From NCBI GenBank assembly GCA_963736425.1, contig CAVTOX010000003.1:124001-188000 (forward strand): a stretch of DNA of 64,000 bases, in the 5' to 3' direction. Below are positions 37,784 through 45,512 of this stretch, in pieces. Made by a program: the position numbers and the translations under genes. Within the stretch, counting starts at the first letter, position 1, and the number at the start of each line of letters is the position of its first letter. This DNA is from Prado023 sp963736425. Lineage in GTDB: Bacteria; Actinomycetota; Actinomycetes; S36-B12; CAIYMF01. The notes under the pieces are model-generated. The model did no database searches. It had not been told where the DNA came from and saw only the letters and a list, made by a program, of their open reading frames with translations.

Positions 37784-38763
37784 CAGGTGCTCCCGGGTAG
37801 GTCGCACGGCGCAACGTCAGGTCGCATCCGGGCGAGGGTCGGCTGGCGCAGGGCACCGGATTCCGTGCGCCCCAGGTGCCGGACCTCGGCGACCAGGAGC
37901 GGCTCGACCCAGGTGAACCGGTCACCGAAGCGGCGCAGGAAGCCCATGGCGTCCGAACTGACATGGACCGCAGGGTCAGGATCGCGACGGGCGATGCCGG
38001 CGAGCACCTCGACGAGCGCCCCGGACAGCCGGTCGGTCATGCCGCTGCCCACGGTGCCCAGCAACTCCCCCGTCGGACCGGCGACGGCCAGCGACGCGAC
38101 CCCGCCGCCGGACTCTGCGCGCACCCACCCCACGACCACGACGTCCGTGAACGTCCGGTGCGGCAACTTGATCCAGTCGCGACTGCGGACCCCGCATTCG
38201 TAGCGGCTGCCCTCGCGCTTGGCCATCACCCCCTCGAGGCCCTGCTCCCGGGTCGCGGCCAGCAGCGCCTCGCCGTCGTCGAACACGGCGGACGACAGCC
38301 ACGCCCCGTCGGTGAGTGCTGGGAGATCGAGTGAGTCCAGCAGTGAACGCCTGTGGGACAGCTCCTCCCCGCGGACGTCGCGGCCCTGCCAGGCAAGGAC
38401 GTCGAAGACGACGAAGCGGACCGCCGCTCCTCCGCGCAAGGCGCCCGTGAAGGATGGCCGACCGTCGGCATCCAACAGGACGCACTCCCCGTCAAGGATC
38501 GCTGGCGCCGCGAACGGGGCCACCGCCTCACCCAGGGACCGGGCCACGATCGACGGGTACCGTCCCGAGAGGTCCACGCCGTTGCGACTGCGCAGGGCGA
38601 GCGAGCCGTCCGCGCGGACGAGGGCCAGTGCGCGCACGCCGTCCCACTTCACCTCGAAGCTCCACCCCGGACCGGACGGCGCCGCCACCGGTTCCGGTGG
38701 GCCCGTCGCGAGCATCGGGGCGGCCGCGACCCACAGGTCCTCGACCGTCCCGGAGCCCGCCAC
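37780..38763 (-). CDS. ATP-dependent DNA ligase (LigD ligase domain type)
   Basis: A 327-residue ATP-dependent ligase from GTG 38763. The nucleotidyltransferase motif I is FEVKWDGVRAL with the adenylated Lys39; motif III ILDGECVLLD and motif IV LEGVMAKREGSRY follow. The C-terminal OB fold carries IKLPHRTFTDVVVVGW. With the downstream polymerase gene it makes a split LigD. No phosphoesterase domain is seen in either gene. It is divergent from ku with 69 bp between starts, so both sides of the end-joining locus may share one promoter region. Confidence 0.92.
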   Translation of the reverse strand: MAGSGTVEDLWVAAAPMLATGPPEPVAAPSGPGWSFEVKWDGVRALALVRADGSLALRSRNGVDLSGRYPSIVARSLGEAVAPFAAPAILDGECVLLDADGRPSFTGALRGGAAVRFVVFDVLAWQGRDVRGEELSHRRSLLDSLDLPALTDGAWLSSAVFDDGEALLAATREQGLEGVMAKREGSRYECGVRSRDWIKLPHRTFTDVVVVGWVRAESGGGVASLAVAGPTGELLGTVGSGMTDRLSGALVEVLAGIARRDPDPAVHVSSDAMGFLRRFGDRFTWVEPLLVAEVRHLGRTESGALRQPTLARMRPDVAPCDLPGSTW

Positions 38764-38832
38764 GGGACCATGATGGCCGCGTGGCAGCCCCATCGTGCTG
38801 CTTTCCGGCCCCGACTGCCCCACAATGACCGG

Positions 38833-39666
38833 ATGCGCGCCATGTGGAGTGGGAACGTCGCCTTCGGGTTGGTCCACATCCCGGTGAAGATGTACGCCGC
38901 CACCGAGGACCGGGACGTCAAGTTCCATCAGGTCCACATCGCCGATGGCGGCCGGATCAAGTACCAGCGCCAGTGCCAGGCCTGCGAGCAGACCGTTGCG
39001 TTCGCCGAGATCGGGAAGGGCTACGAGGACGAGACGGGGCGGCGGGTCATCGTCTCCGAGGAGGAGCTCGACGGCCTGCAGGTGCCGCACGGCCGGGACC
39101 TGGAGATCATCGAGTTCGCGCCAGCCCAGCAGATCGACCCGCTGCACTTCGACAAGGCGTACTTCCTCGAGCCAGCCACGGGCGCCGCGAAGCCGTACGT
39201 GCTTCTGCGCCGAGCCCTTCAGGAGACCGACCGGACGGCCGTTGTCCTGATGACCATGCGCAAGCGCACCCGGCTGGGCCTGCTGCGTGTGCGCGACGAC
39301 GTCCTGGTCCTGCAGACCATGCTCTGGCCCGACGAGGTCCGTGTGCCGGAGTTCGCGGGGATCGCCGACGAGGACATCACGGTCCGGCCCCAGGAACTGG
39401 CCATGGCCGGCTCACTCGTGGAGAGCCTCAGCGCGGACTTCGACGCGAGTGCGTACACCGACGAGTACCGCCAGGCCGTCCTGGACCTCGTCACCCAGAA
39501 GCTCGCCGGCGAGGACGTGATCCTGCCCAGCAGCCCGGCCTCCGCCGACGACTCCGGGACGGTCATCGACCTCATGGCCGCCCTGCAGGAGTCCGTGCGC
39601 CGCACCCAGGCGGCCCGAGCCGCGTCCAGCGCGACCGAGCCGGAGCCCGACGCCGGCGAAGCCTGA
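38833..39666 (+). CDS. ku: Non-homologous end joining protein Ku
   Basis: A 277-residue bacterial Ku that forms a ring homodimer on double-strand break ends and recruits LigD. It starts at ATG 38833 (MRAMWSGNVAFGLVHIPVKMY, the typical N-terminus). Near residue 60 lies YQRQCQACEQTV, and the central VIVSEEELDGLQV and QETDRTAVVLMTMRKRTRLGLLRV are characteristic. The C-terminal tail after residue 240 is short and Ala/Glu-rich, without the long lysine-rich extension of some actinobacterial Ku proteins. Confidence 0.96.
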   Translation: MRAMWSGNVAFGLVHIPVKMYAATEDRDVKFHQVHIADGGRIKYQRQCQACEQTVAFAEIGKGYEDETGRRVIVSEEELDGLQVPHGRDLEIIEFAPAQQIDPLHFDKAYFLEPATGAAKPYVLLRRALQETDRTAVVLMTMRKRTRLGLLRVRDDVLVLQTMLWPDEVRVPEFAGIADEDITVRPQELAMAGSLVESLSADFDASAYTDEYRQAVLDLVTQKLAGEDVILPSSPASADDSGTVIDLMAALQESVRRTQAARAASSATEPEPDAGEA

Positions 39667-39698
39667 CCTCCGGTAGTGCGGGGTCAGAGTTCGGGGGG

Positions 39699-40592
39699 TC
39701 AGCGGGGCTTGGTGGCTTGGAGGGTGTAGCTGGCGGGTAGGCGCTCGGGCCGGTCGATGAGGCGGAGCTCGCCGCCGCCGATCGGCTCCATGAGGCCGGG
39801 CAGGCCGTCCCACGGGATGCTGTCGTGCTCGACGAGCCCGGTGATCTGCAGGCCCTGGTCAAGCAGGGCGGTCACGATCTCGCCCAGTCCGTGGTTCCAC
39901 TCGTAGCTGACGTTGTGCTGGAACTCGACGTCCGTCCGGACGTAGGTCCCGCCCTCGTCCCAGCGGGTCGGCTCGGCCTGTTCGAAGTACGGGTGCTCCA
40001 CCCGCAGGGATCCCGACTCGTCGGGGTCGGCCAGGGTCCAGAGCATCGGGTGCCCCTCGCGCAGGAACAATCGCCCACCCGGAACGAGCAGGTCAGCCAC
40101 CACGCCGGCCCACCGGGCGATGTCGGGCAGCCAGCCAAGGGCACCGATCCCGGTGAAGACGAGGTCGAACTCACCGCGCCCGAGGACATCGGCGGCCGCG
40201 TAGACGTCGGAGACGACGAACTCCGCCGGGGTCCCGCACCGTTCGGCCAGCGCCCGGGCCTGATCAATCGCGGCCTGCGAGAAGTCCAGCCCCGTCATCC
40301 GGGCACCGAGGCGGGCCAGGGAGAGCGTGTCGGTCCCGATGTGGCACTGAAGGTGCACCCCACGCAGGCCGCCGACCTGGCCGAGCCGTGGCACGTCGAA
40401 GCGCACGACGTCGGAGATGTATCGGGGATCAGCCACGAAGTCGGCGAGGTGGTAGTCCGGGGAGGCGGCATGGGCCGGCGCCCGCTCGTCCCACGCGGCC
40501 AGGTTCGCGGCGGCGTGCAGTTCGAGGGCGTGGTCCATCGGGACACGGGCCATGCGGGCGGCAGTCCATCGGGTGAGGGTCCATCGGGTCAT
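39699..40592 (-). CDS. SAM-dependent class I methyltransferase
   Basis: A protein of up to 297 residues. The SAM-binding region is degenerate in form but recognisable: GVHLQCHIGTDTLSLARLG, then MTGLDFSQAAIDQARALA (motif II) and FDLVFTGIGALGWLPDI. Substrate unknown. Start uncertain: ATG 40592 has AGGG just upstream, but in-frame ATGs at 40553 and 40538 give the more usual N-terminus. It is divergent from the lysozyme-fold gene and convergent with ku, 32 bp away. Confidence 0.85.
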   Translation of the reverse strand: MTRWTLTRWTAARMARVPMDHALELHAAANLAAWDERAPAHAASPDYHLADFVADPRYISDVVRFDVPRLGQVGGLRGVHLQCHIGTDTLSLARLGARMTGLDFSQAAIDQARALAERCGTPAEFVVSDVYAAADVLGRGEFDLVFTGIGALGWLPDIARWAGVVADLLVPGGRLFLREGHPMLWTLADPDESGSLRVEHPYFEQAEPTRWDEGGTYVRTDVEFQHNVSYEWNHGLGEIVTALLDQGLQITGLVEHDSIPWDGLPGLMEPIGGGELRLIDRPERLPASYTLQATKPR

Positions 40593-40648
40593 TCAACCCT
40601 GATGTCAGCCGGGTGGGTGACAATCAGGTGCAGACAGAGGGGATCCCG

Positions 40649-41563
40649 TTGAGCAACCGCACCGCGACGCCCGGCACCGGCACGCGTGTCCGGCGCGCGC
40701 CGAGCCAGGCGGCGGGCCGACGCGCGCCGAGGTCGCAGGTCCGCCGCCGGCGGATGGGCTGCCTGGGGTCGCTGATGGTCAGCCTCGTTGCCTTCCTGGG
40801 TCTTGGCTTCGCGATCATGACCGGCGCCAGCTCCCTGGGCGGCGCCCTGACAGACCCGATCGAGAATGGCCCGTCGGACATCTCGGGCACTCCTGAGGTC
40901 GAGGCCGTCGCGTGGAAGGGCGACCAACCCGAGTACGGGGTTGACCTCTCCTTCCCGCAGTGCGGCCGGACGTTCCGCTCGATGGACAACGGCTACGCGA
41001 TCATCGGACTCGACGGAGGCATGCCCGACCGCCCCAACCCGTGCTTCGCCGCGCAATGGCGATTCGCCTCCCGGCAGGCCGGAGCCGCCGTCTACGTGAA
41101 CACGGCCGACAGCAACAAGGGCGATCCGCTGAAGGTCGGCCGCCGAGCCGCGAAGGGCGACCTCAAGGAGCTGGCAGCCCAGGGCGTGCTCCCGGGGACC
41201 CCGGTCTGGTTGGACGTGGAGCTGCCTGAGGTGTGGCAGGGCTCGCAGGCACGGCACCGGGCCGTCCTCACCGAGCACCTCAGGGTCCTGGCTGAGGCCG
41301 GCTATCCGGTGGGCATCTACTCCGTGCCGGCCCTCTGGGAGGAGATCACCGGTGGCGCTGCGGTGGACGTCCCCACGTGGGTGGGGATCGGGACGGCCAC
41401 CGCCGAGCGAGCGGCATCCACGTGCGGGCGCACCTCGTTCGGCGATCGCCAGCCCGCGATCGTCCAGCGCATCGGGACGGGAAGCGACGGCAAGTCGCTG
41501 GACCGCAACCTGACCTGCCCTGGCACGGACCTCACCGGACTCGTGCGCCCGAACTCCCCCTGA
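40649..41563 (+). CDS. Membrane-anchored lysozyme-fold (DUF1906/GH25-like) protein
   Basis: About 304 residues from TTG 40649, which has GAGGGG 6 nt upstream; GTG 40613 or 40628 would add 7-12 residues. A basic N-terminus (RVRRAPSQAAGRRAP) precedes one membrane segment (LGSLMVSLVAFLGLGFAIM), giving a type II anchor. The exported part starts YGVDLSFPQCG and shows the TIM-barrel pattern of glycoside-hydrolase-like DUF1906/GH25 proteins: AIIGLDGG, VYVNTAD, GTPVWLDVELP and GYPVGIYSVP. A cell-wall hydrolase or peptidoglycan-binding role is plausible but unproven. Confidence 0.75.
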   Translation: MSNRTATPGTGTRVRRAPSQAAGRRAPRSQVRRRRMGCLGSLMVSLVAFLGLGFAIMTGASSLGGALTDPIENGPSDISGTPEVEAVAWKGDQPEYGVDLSFPQCGRTFRSMDNGYAIIGLDGGMPDRPNPCFAAQWRFASRQAGAAVYVNTADSNKGDPLKVGRRAAKGDLKELAAQGVLPGTPVWLDVELPEVWQGSQARHRAVLTEHLRVLAEAGYPVGIYSVPALWEEITGGAAVDVPTWVGIGTATAERAASTCGRTSFGDRQPAIVQRIGTGSDGKSLDRNLTCPGTDLTGLVRPNSP

Positions 41564-41660
41564 GGCAGCAGCACCACGCGGCCGAACGTCTCGCGGGGCC
41601 AGGAGCCGACCCGCGGCCATGCGTGGGCGGGCGGTGGGCCGACGCCCAGCCCCCGCCGGC

Positions 41661-42029
41661 TCAGCGGGCGTCAGCCGACCGCGGCAGGACCGCTGGAGCG
41701 ATCCGGCACGAGTCCCCCTCGCCCACGGCCGGCGCCCGGTACCCAGCGCGCAGGTGGTCGTACCGAGGGGACGAGCGGGCCATCAGCCCGTCGACGTACC
41801 AGCAGCTCGGGATGACGGTGACGCCAGCCTCGTCGGCGGCGTCGAGGATGAACCGGGTGAGCCGGGAGGCGATCCCCTGCCCCTCGAACGCAGGGGCGGT
41901 GACCGTCCGGTAGATCTCCCACACACCGTCGGAGACGGCCAGCGACGCCCAGCCGACCTCGACGTCGTCGAGTGTGGCGACGTACGAGGCGTCGCTCACG
42001 CGGCGGACGGCGAATTCAGGATCAGGCAT
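41661..42029 (-). CDS. GNAT family N-acetyltransferase (short, YjdJ-like)
   Basis: A 122-residue small acetyltransferase from ATG 42029. It has VEVGWASLAV, then the acetyl-CoA-binding TAPAFEGQGIASRLTRFIL, and the family end VTVIPSCWYVDGLMA near residue 80. This is the COG2388-type minimal GNAT whose substrates are mostly unknown. It lies 45 nt downstream of the sigma-factor gene's 3' end on the same strand and may be co-transcribed with it. Confidence 0.87.
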   Translation of the reverse strand: MPDPEFAVRRVSDASYVATLDDVEVGWASLAVSDGVWEIYRTVTAPAFEGQGIASRLTRFILDAADEAGVTVIPSCWYVDGLMARSSPRYDHLRAGYRAPAVGEGDSCRIAPAVLPRSADAR

Positions 42030-42074
42030 GGGCGAACCGTAGTCGCCCGGATCAGGAGCCGCACGGGAAGCCAG

Positions 42075-42833
42075 TCAGTCCAGCAGGCTGGCGATGCGGG
42101 CAGCCAACTCCGGCGGGACCACCGAGTCCGGGTCAGGTTCCGCGCTGATCGCCGTGCGCGTGGCGACCAGCGAGGCGTACAGGGGCGGGCATGTCCGGCA
42201 CCCGGCGAGGTGCGACTCCAACACACGCGCACCCTCGGCGCCGAGCTCGCCGTCCAGGTAGTCGCTCACCTGCGAGCGAGCCTCCCAGCACCTCATCGGG
42301 ACCCCTGTCCTGATCGGCGCATCGGCGGTGTCCGCCAACTGCGTCACGAGCATCATCCGCCCGCGCCGGATCCGCTGCTTCGCGCCCGGCAACCCGACCC
42401 CCATGGCCTCAGCGACCTCCGCGGACGTCAGCCCCTGGGCGTCGTGCATGACGACTGCGGTGCGGTAGATCGCCGGCATGTGTGCCAGCGCGTCGAGGAG
42501 GTCGTCGCGCTCCTCGGCGCGCTGGACGATCACCGACGCATCGACCGTGTAGGCGTCGTCGCGCCATCGAGCCTCCACCAGCTCGACGATGTCGTCGCTG
42601 GGATCCTCGCGACTGGCCCGCATCCGGTCCACCCAGAGGTTGTGCATGATCCGGCGCAGCCACGTGGCCAGGGATGACCGGCCGTCGAACGCCGCCGCCT
42701 TCTCCAGGGCCCGGACCATCGTGTCCTGGAGAAGGTCAGCGGCATCGTGCTCGGACCCGGCGAGCATCCGTGCGTACGGGGCCAGGGCGACCGTCGCGGC
42801 GGGCAGCTCGGCGCGCAGCTCGTCGGGGTCCAC
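42075..42833 (-). CDS. ECF sigma factor with fused C-terminal zinc-finger (zf-HC2) anti-sigma-like domain
   Basis: A 252-residue protein from ATG 42833. Region sigma2 spans about residues 18-75 (DAADLLQDTMVRALEKAAAF, TWLRRIMHNLWVDRMR), and sigma4 about 105-165 (MPAIYRTAVVMHDAQGLTSAEVAEAMG). Residues 180-220 carry a zf-HC2 anti-sigma signature: Cys182, SDYLDGEL, then His208, Cys212 and Cys215 in ESHLAGCRTC. In most actinobacteria this zinc finger is on a separate anti-sigma protein; here it is fused, suggesting an intramolecular, possibly redox- or zinc-sensitive switch. No separate anti-sigma gene is adjacent. Confidence 0.88.
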   Translation of the reverse strand: MDPDELRAELPAATVALAPYARMLAGSEHDAADLLQDTMVRALEKAAAFDGRSSLATWLRRIMHNLWVDRMRASREDPSDDIVELVEARWRDDAYTVDASVIVQRAEERDDLLDALAHMPAIYRTAVVMHDAQGLTSAEVAEAMGVGLPGAKQRIRRGRMMLVTQLADTADAPIRTGVPMRCWEARSQVSDYLDGELGAEGARVLESHLAGCRTCPPLYASLVATRTAISAEPDPDSVVPPELAARIASLLD

Positions 42834-42864
42834 GGGTCCGGAGCCTAACGGCCCGGGCGCCGGC

Positions 42865-43071
42865 TCAGTTCTTCGCGACAGGGCAGGTGTTGATGCCGAA
42901 CACCCGGTACAACGGGCAGAAGCCGACGGCGGCGGTGACGAGCAGGATCGCTCCGACCACCAACAGCGCGACGAACGTCACCCCCGAGCCGATCGCGAAT
43001 GCGCCCAGCAGGGCGGCGACGCCGACAACAGCGCGGATGATTCGATCGACGGTGCTCTCGTTGGCCTTCAT
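42865..43071 (-). CDS. DUF2892 small membrane protein
   Basis: A 68-residue protein from ATG 43071 with an excellent GAGGAGG ribosome site 4 nt upstream. It begins NESTVDRIIRAVVGVAALLGAF, has two membrane helices, and ends with the family motif GFCPLYRVFGINTCP. DUF2892 domains also occur fused to rhodanese (YgaP). The two cysteines suggest a sulfur- or redox-related role. It lies upstream of the sigma-factor gene on the same strand, 31 nt away. Confidence 0.9.
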   Translation of the reverse strand: MKANESTVDRIIRAVVGVAALLGAFAIGSGVTFVALLVVGAILLVTAAVGFCPLYRVFGINTCPVAKN

Positions 43072-43285
43072 GGTTCCTCCTCAGGAGTGCGTCGGTGTGA
43101 CGCTTCAACTCTGAGACGCATGCGCCACCGTCAGGGATACTGGATCACAGTGTGAGTGTCGTCACATGCGTGCAATCGGGTGCCCCGACACACCCACGAT
43201 CGCAACGACTCCCCTGCACCGCTAGGTGACATCCGGGGTCTACACTTGCTCCAAGATCGACTCATACCCTCACGAAAGGCACACC

Positions 43286-43684
43286 ATGGATTTCAACTCG
43301 ACCAGCTTCTGGGACGTCCTCCTGTGGAGCTTCTGGTTCTTCATCGTCATCTCTTGCATCTTCATCTGGATCCGGGTGGTCATCGACCTGTTCAGTGACC
43401 ACACGATGGGCGGCTTCGCCAAGTTCCTCTGGGTCCTGTTCCTCATCCTCCTGCCCTGGCTGGCTCTCTTCGTCTACCTGATCGCACGCGGCAAGAGCAT
43501 GGGCGAGCGCCAGATGGCCGCCATGACTGAGGCGCAGGCACAGCAGGAGAAGTACATCCAGGGAGTTGCCGCCAAGACCAAGACGCCGGCCGATCAGATC
43601 GCCGACGCCAAGGGCCTTCTGGACTCCGGGGCCATCACCCAGGCGGAGTTCGACGCCCTGAAGGGCAAGGCTCTCGCCTCCTGA
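43286..43684 (+). CDS. PLDc_N/SHOCT domain membrane protein
   Basis: A 132-residue protein from ATG 43286. Two membrane segments (VLLWSFWFFIVISCIFIWIRVVIDLF and FLWVLFLILLPWLALFVYLI) form a phospholipase-D-nuclease-type N-terminal domain. A charged linker (AQQEKYIQGVAAK) leads to a C-terminal SHOCT motif (IADAKGLLDSGAITQAEFDALKGKAL). The function is unknown in the many actinobacterial homologues. A strong hairpin follows at 43698, so it is a single-gene unit. Confidence 0.9.
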   Translation: MDFNSTSFWDVLLWSFWFFIVISCIFIWIRVVIDLFSDHTMGGFAKFLWVLFLILLPWLALFVYLIARGKSMGERQMAAMTEAQAQQEKYIQGVAAKTKTPADQIADAKGLLDSGAITQAEFDALKGKALAS

Positions 43685-43697
43685 TATCCGCACCTCC

Positions 43698-43734
43698 AGA
43701 AGGGCCCCGAGACGCACGTGCTCGGGGCCCTTCT
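43698..43734 (+). terminator. Rho-independent terminator after the SHOCT gene
   Basis: AGAAGGGCCCCGAG and CTCGGGGCCCTTCT are perfect 14-bp complements with loop ACGCACGTG, followed by GCATT. It lies 14 nt past the stop codon. Confidence 0.88.
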
Positions 43735-43821
43735 GCATTCCCCGGTGGGTATCTGCTCGCGACGCGCCGGACGGACGGATCGGAGACGCGGGGGCCCTGT
43801 CTACATGACTAGACTCACCCC

Positions 43822-44592
43822 ATGACCGCCGCCACCGCAGAGGAACTCGACGCACTGATCGACGCCGGGGAGGTCGCGAGCATCCTCGGGCTCGCGCACC
43901 GCAACAGCGTCTCGACCTACCGCAGCCGCTACCTCGACTTCCCCGTCGGCCGCCCGGCACCGGGTGGCGGTCGCAGTCGGCTGTGGACCCGCGAGGAGAT
44001 CCTCGCGTGGCACCGCGACTTCCAGGCCCGCCAGAGAGCGGCCAGCGACCAGCCGAGCGCCCGCCTCGAGGATCTGGTCCTGGCCACCGTCCGCCTGCTC
44101 GTGGCCAACCCGGGGCAGGAGATCAGCATCCGCCAGATCGCTGCCGAGGCCGGCGTCGCCCACTCGGACCTCTACCGGTACGCGACCTCCAAGGACCAAC
44201 TCGTGGACCTCGCGATCGCGCGTGTCGAGGAGTCCGTCGGCACGGCCATACCTGCGGACTACGACGTTCTGGTCAACAGCCTGGAGACGCTCCTGGAGCG
44301 GACGCGCGCGGCCACGGGCGCCATGCGCGTGCTGACGGATCAAGCCCTCCAGGGGAAGCTGGGCACGCCCAACGCCCCGCTCCCGATCAACACCATCGCC
44401 GACGTCATCGAGAGTCATCGGGCCGACGAGCGTCTGTCCTCATCGGTCGACCCGCGCGTGCTGTCGGCATGCATCGCGTCACTCACCTGGGGCCTGAACG
44501 TCCTGGAATCCCGCTGGCTGGAGGCACTCGATCTCGACGAGATCCCGAACGACCAGGTCGCGACGGTCATCCGGGCGATGCTCACGGCCTGA
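43822..44592 (+). CDS. Transcription regulator: AlpA/MerR-like HTH fused to a TetR-type domain
   Basis: A 256-residue protein from ATG 43822. Residues about 15-65 (GEVASILGLAHRNSVSTYRSRY...PGGGRSRLWTREEILAWH) look like an excisionase/AlpA-type winged HTH. Residues 83-130 form a second, TetR-type HTH (IRQIAAEAGVAHSDLYRYATSKDQLVDLAI). The remaining 120 residues are a helical ligand-binding or dimer domain. A dual DNA-binding regulator is inferred. No target operator was identified; it precedes the convergent pxp genes. Confidence 0.8.
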   Translation: MTAATAEELDALIDAGEVASILGLAHRNSVSTYRSRYLDFPVGRPAPGGGRSRLWTREEILAWHRDFQARQRAASDQPSARLEDLVLATVRLLVANPGQEISIRQIAAEAGVAHSDLYRYATSKDQLVDLAIARVEESVGTAIPADYDVLVNSLETLLERTRAATGAMRVLTDQALQGKLGTPNAPLPINTIADVIESHRADERLSSSVDPRVLSACIASLTWGLNVLESRWLEALDLDEIPNDQVATVIRAMLTA

Positions 44593-44639
44593 GGCGCCGC
44601 GGCACCGATCCCGCGCCGACCTGGGGGCGCGGGGTGCGA

Positions 44640-45512
44640 CTATCCACCCAGCCCCTGAACCCGGACGACGGCCGGTGCGGCGGGGTCCGGTGCGTCCCCG
44701 GCGTCGATGACCTCCACGTGCATGACCTCGCCGACTCGCATCTGGGCCCAGGCGCCGAGATCGGCCGTGGCGACGACGCCTGCGATCGGGTAGCCCCCCA
44801 TCGTGCCGGCGTCCGGCCCGAGCAGCATCCAGTCGCCAGACGGCAGGACCTGCACGGCCCCGGGCAGGACCCCGAGCGAGGGCAGGTCGGATCGGACCTG
44901 GGTCGCGGCGCCCTCCAACCAGCCCGCGGTCAGGCGCACACCGATCCGGGAGGACTCCAGCACACGGACGTCGCAGGTGCCGACGCGCAGGTGCGGCCCC
45001 GGGACCACGCGCACCCCGGAGCCTCGTTCCGGGGCCCGGACGAAGTCCCCCGCCGTCCCTGACGTGCAGGTCTCCGCCAGCGGCAGCAGGTCCCCGATCC
45101 CCACGGGCGCCGGTCCGATGGGTCCGAGCAGGCAGCTGGATCGCGACCCGAGCACCGGCGTGGGCTGGAACCCCCCAGCCACGCTGAGGTAGGCGCGGCC
45201 CTCGGCGTGGACCTCCACCCGCGCACCACCAGGCACGTCCAGGGCAGTCCAGCTGGCAGTTGGCCGACCGTCGACGGTCACCGTCGCGCGCCCGGTGACC
45301 GCGCAGGTCATGGGCCGGTCCGGCACCACCTCGATCATTCCGACGACCTCGAGGGAGGCCTGCTCGATGGTCCCACCCACCAGGGCGGTCGCAGCGGCAT
45401 GCGCGTCCCGATCGAAGGCGCCCGAGACCGGTACACCGCTCTCGACGTGGCGGCGCCCCGAGTCCTGGAAGAGGCCTGACCCGGACAGCCCCACCACGAG
45501 CAGGCCAGCCAT
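44640..45512 (-). CDS. pxpC: 5-oxoprolinase subunit C (KipA/biotin-dependent carboxyltransferase family)
   Basis: A 290-residue protein from ATG 45512 that overlaps the PxpAB stop as ATGA. The start LVVGLSGSGLFQDSGRRH, then VSGAFDRDAHAAATALVGG, and the later GPDAGTMGGYPIAGVV are typical of PxpC. With PxpA and PxpB it forms the ATP-dependent 5-oxoprolinase that opens pyroglutamate to glutamate. The frame is intact. Confidence 0.93.
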   Translation of the reverse strand: MAGLLVVGLSGSGLFQDSGRRHVESGVPVSGAFDRDAHAAATALVGGTIEQASLEVVGMIEVVPDRPMTCAVTGRATVTVDGRPTASWTALDVPGGARVEVHAEGRAYLSVAGGFQPTPVLGSRSSCLLGPIGPAPVGIGDLLPLAETCTSGTAGDFVRAPERGSGVRVVPGPHLRVGTCDVRVLESSRIGVRLTAGWLEGAATQVRSDLPSLGVLPGAVQVLPSGDWMLLGPDAGTMGGYPIAGVVATADLGAWAQMRVGEVMHVEVIDAGDAPDPAAPAVVRVQGLGG

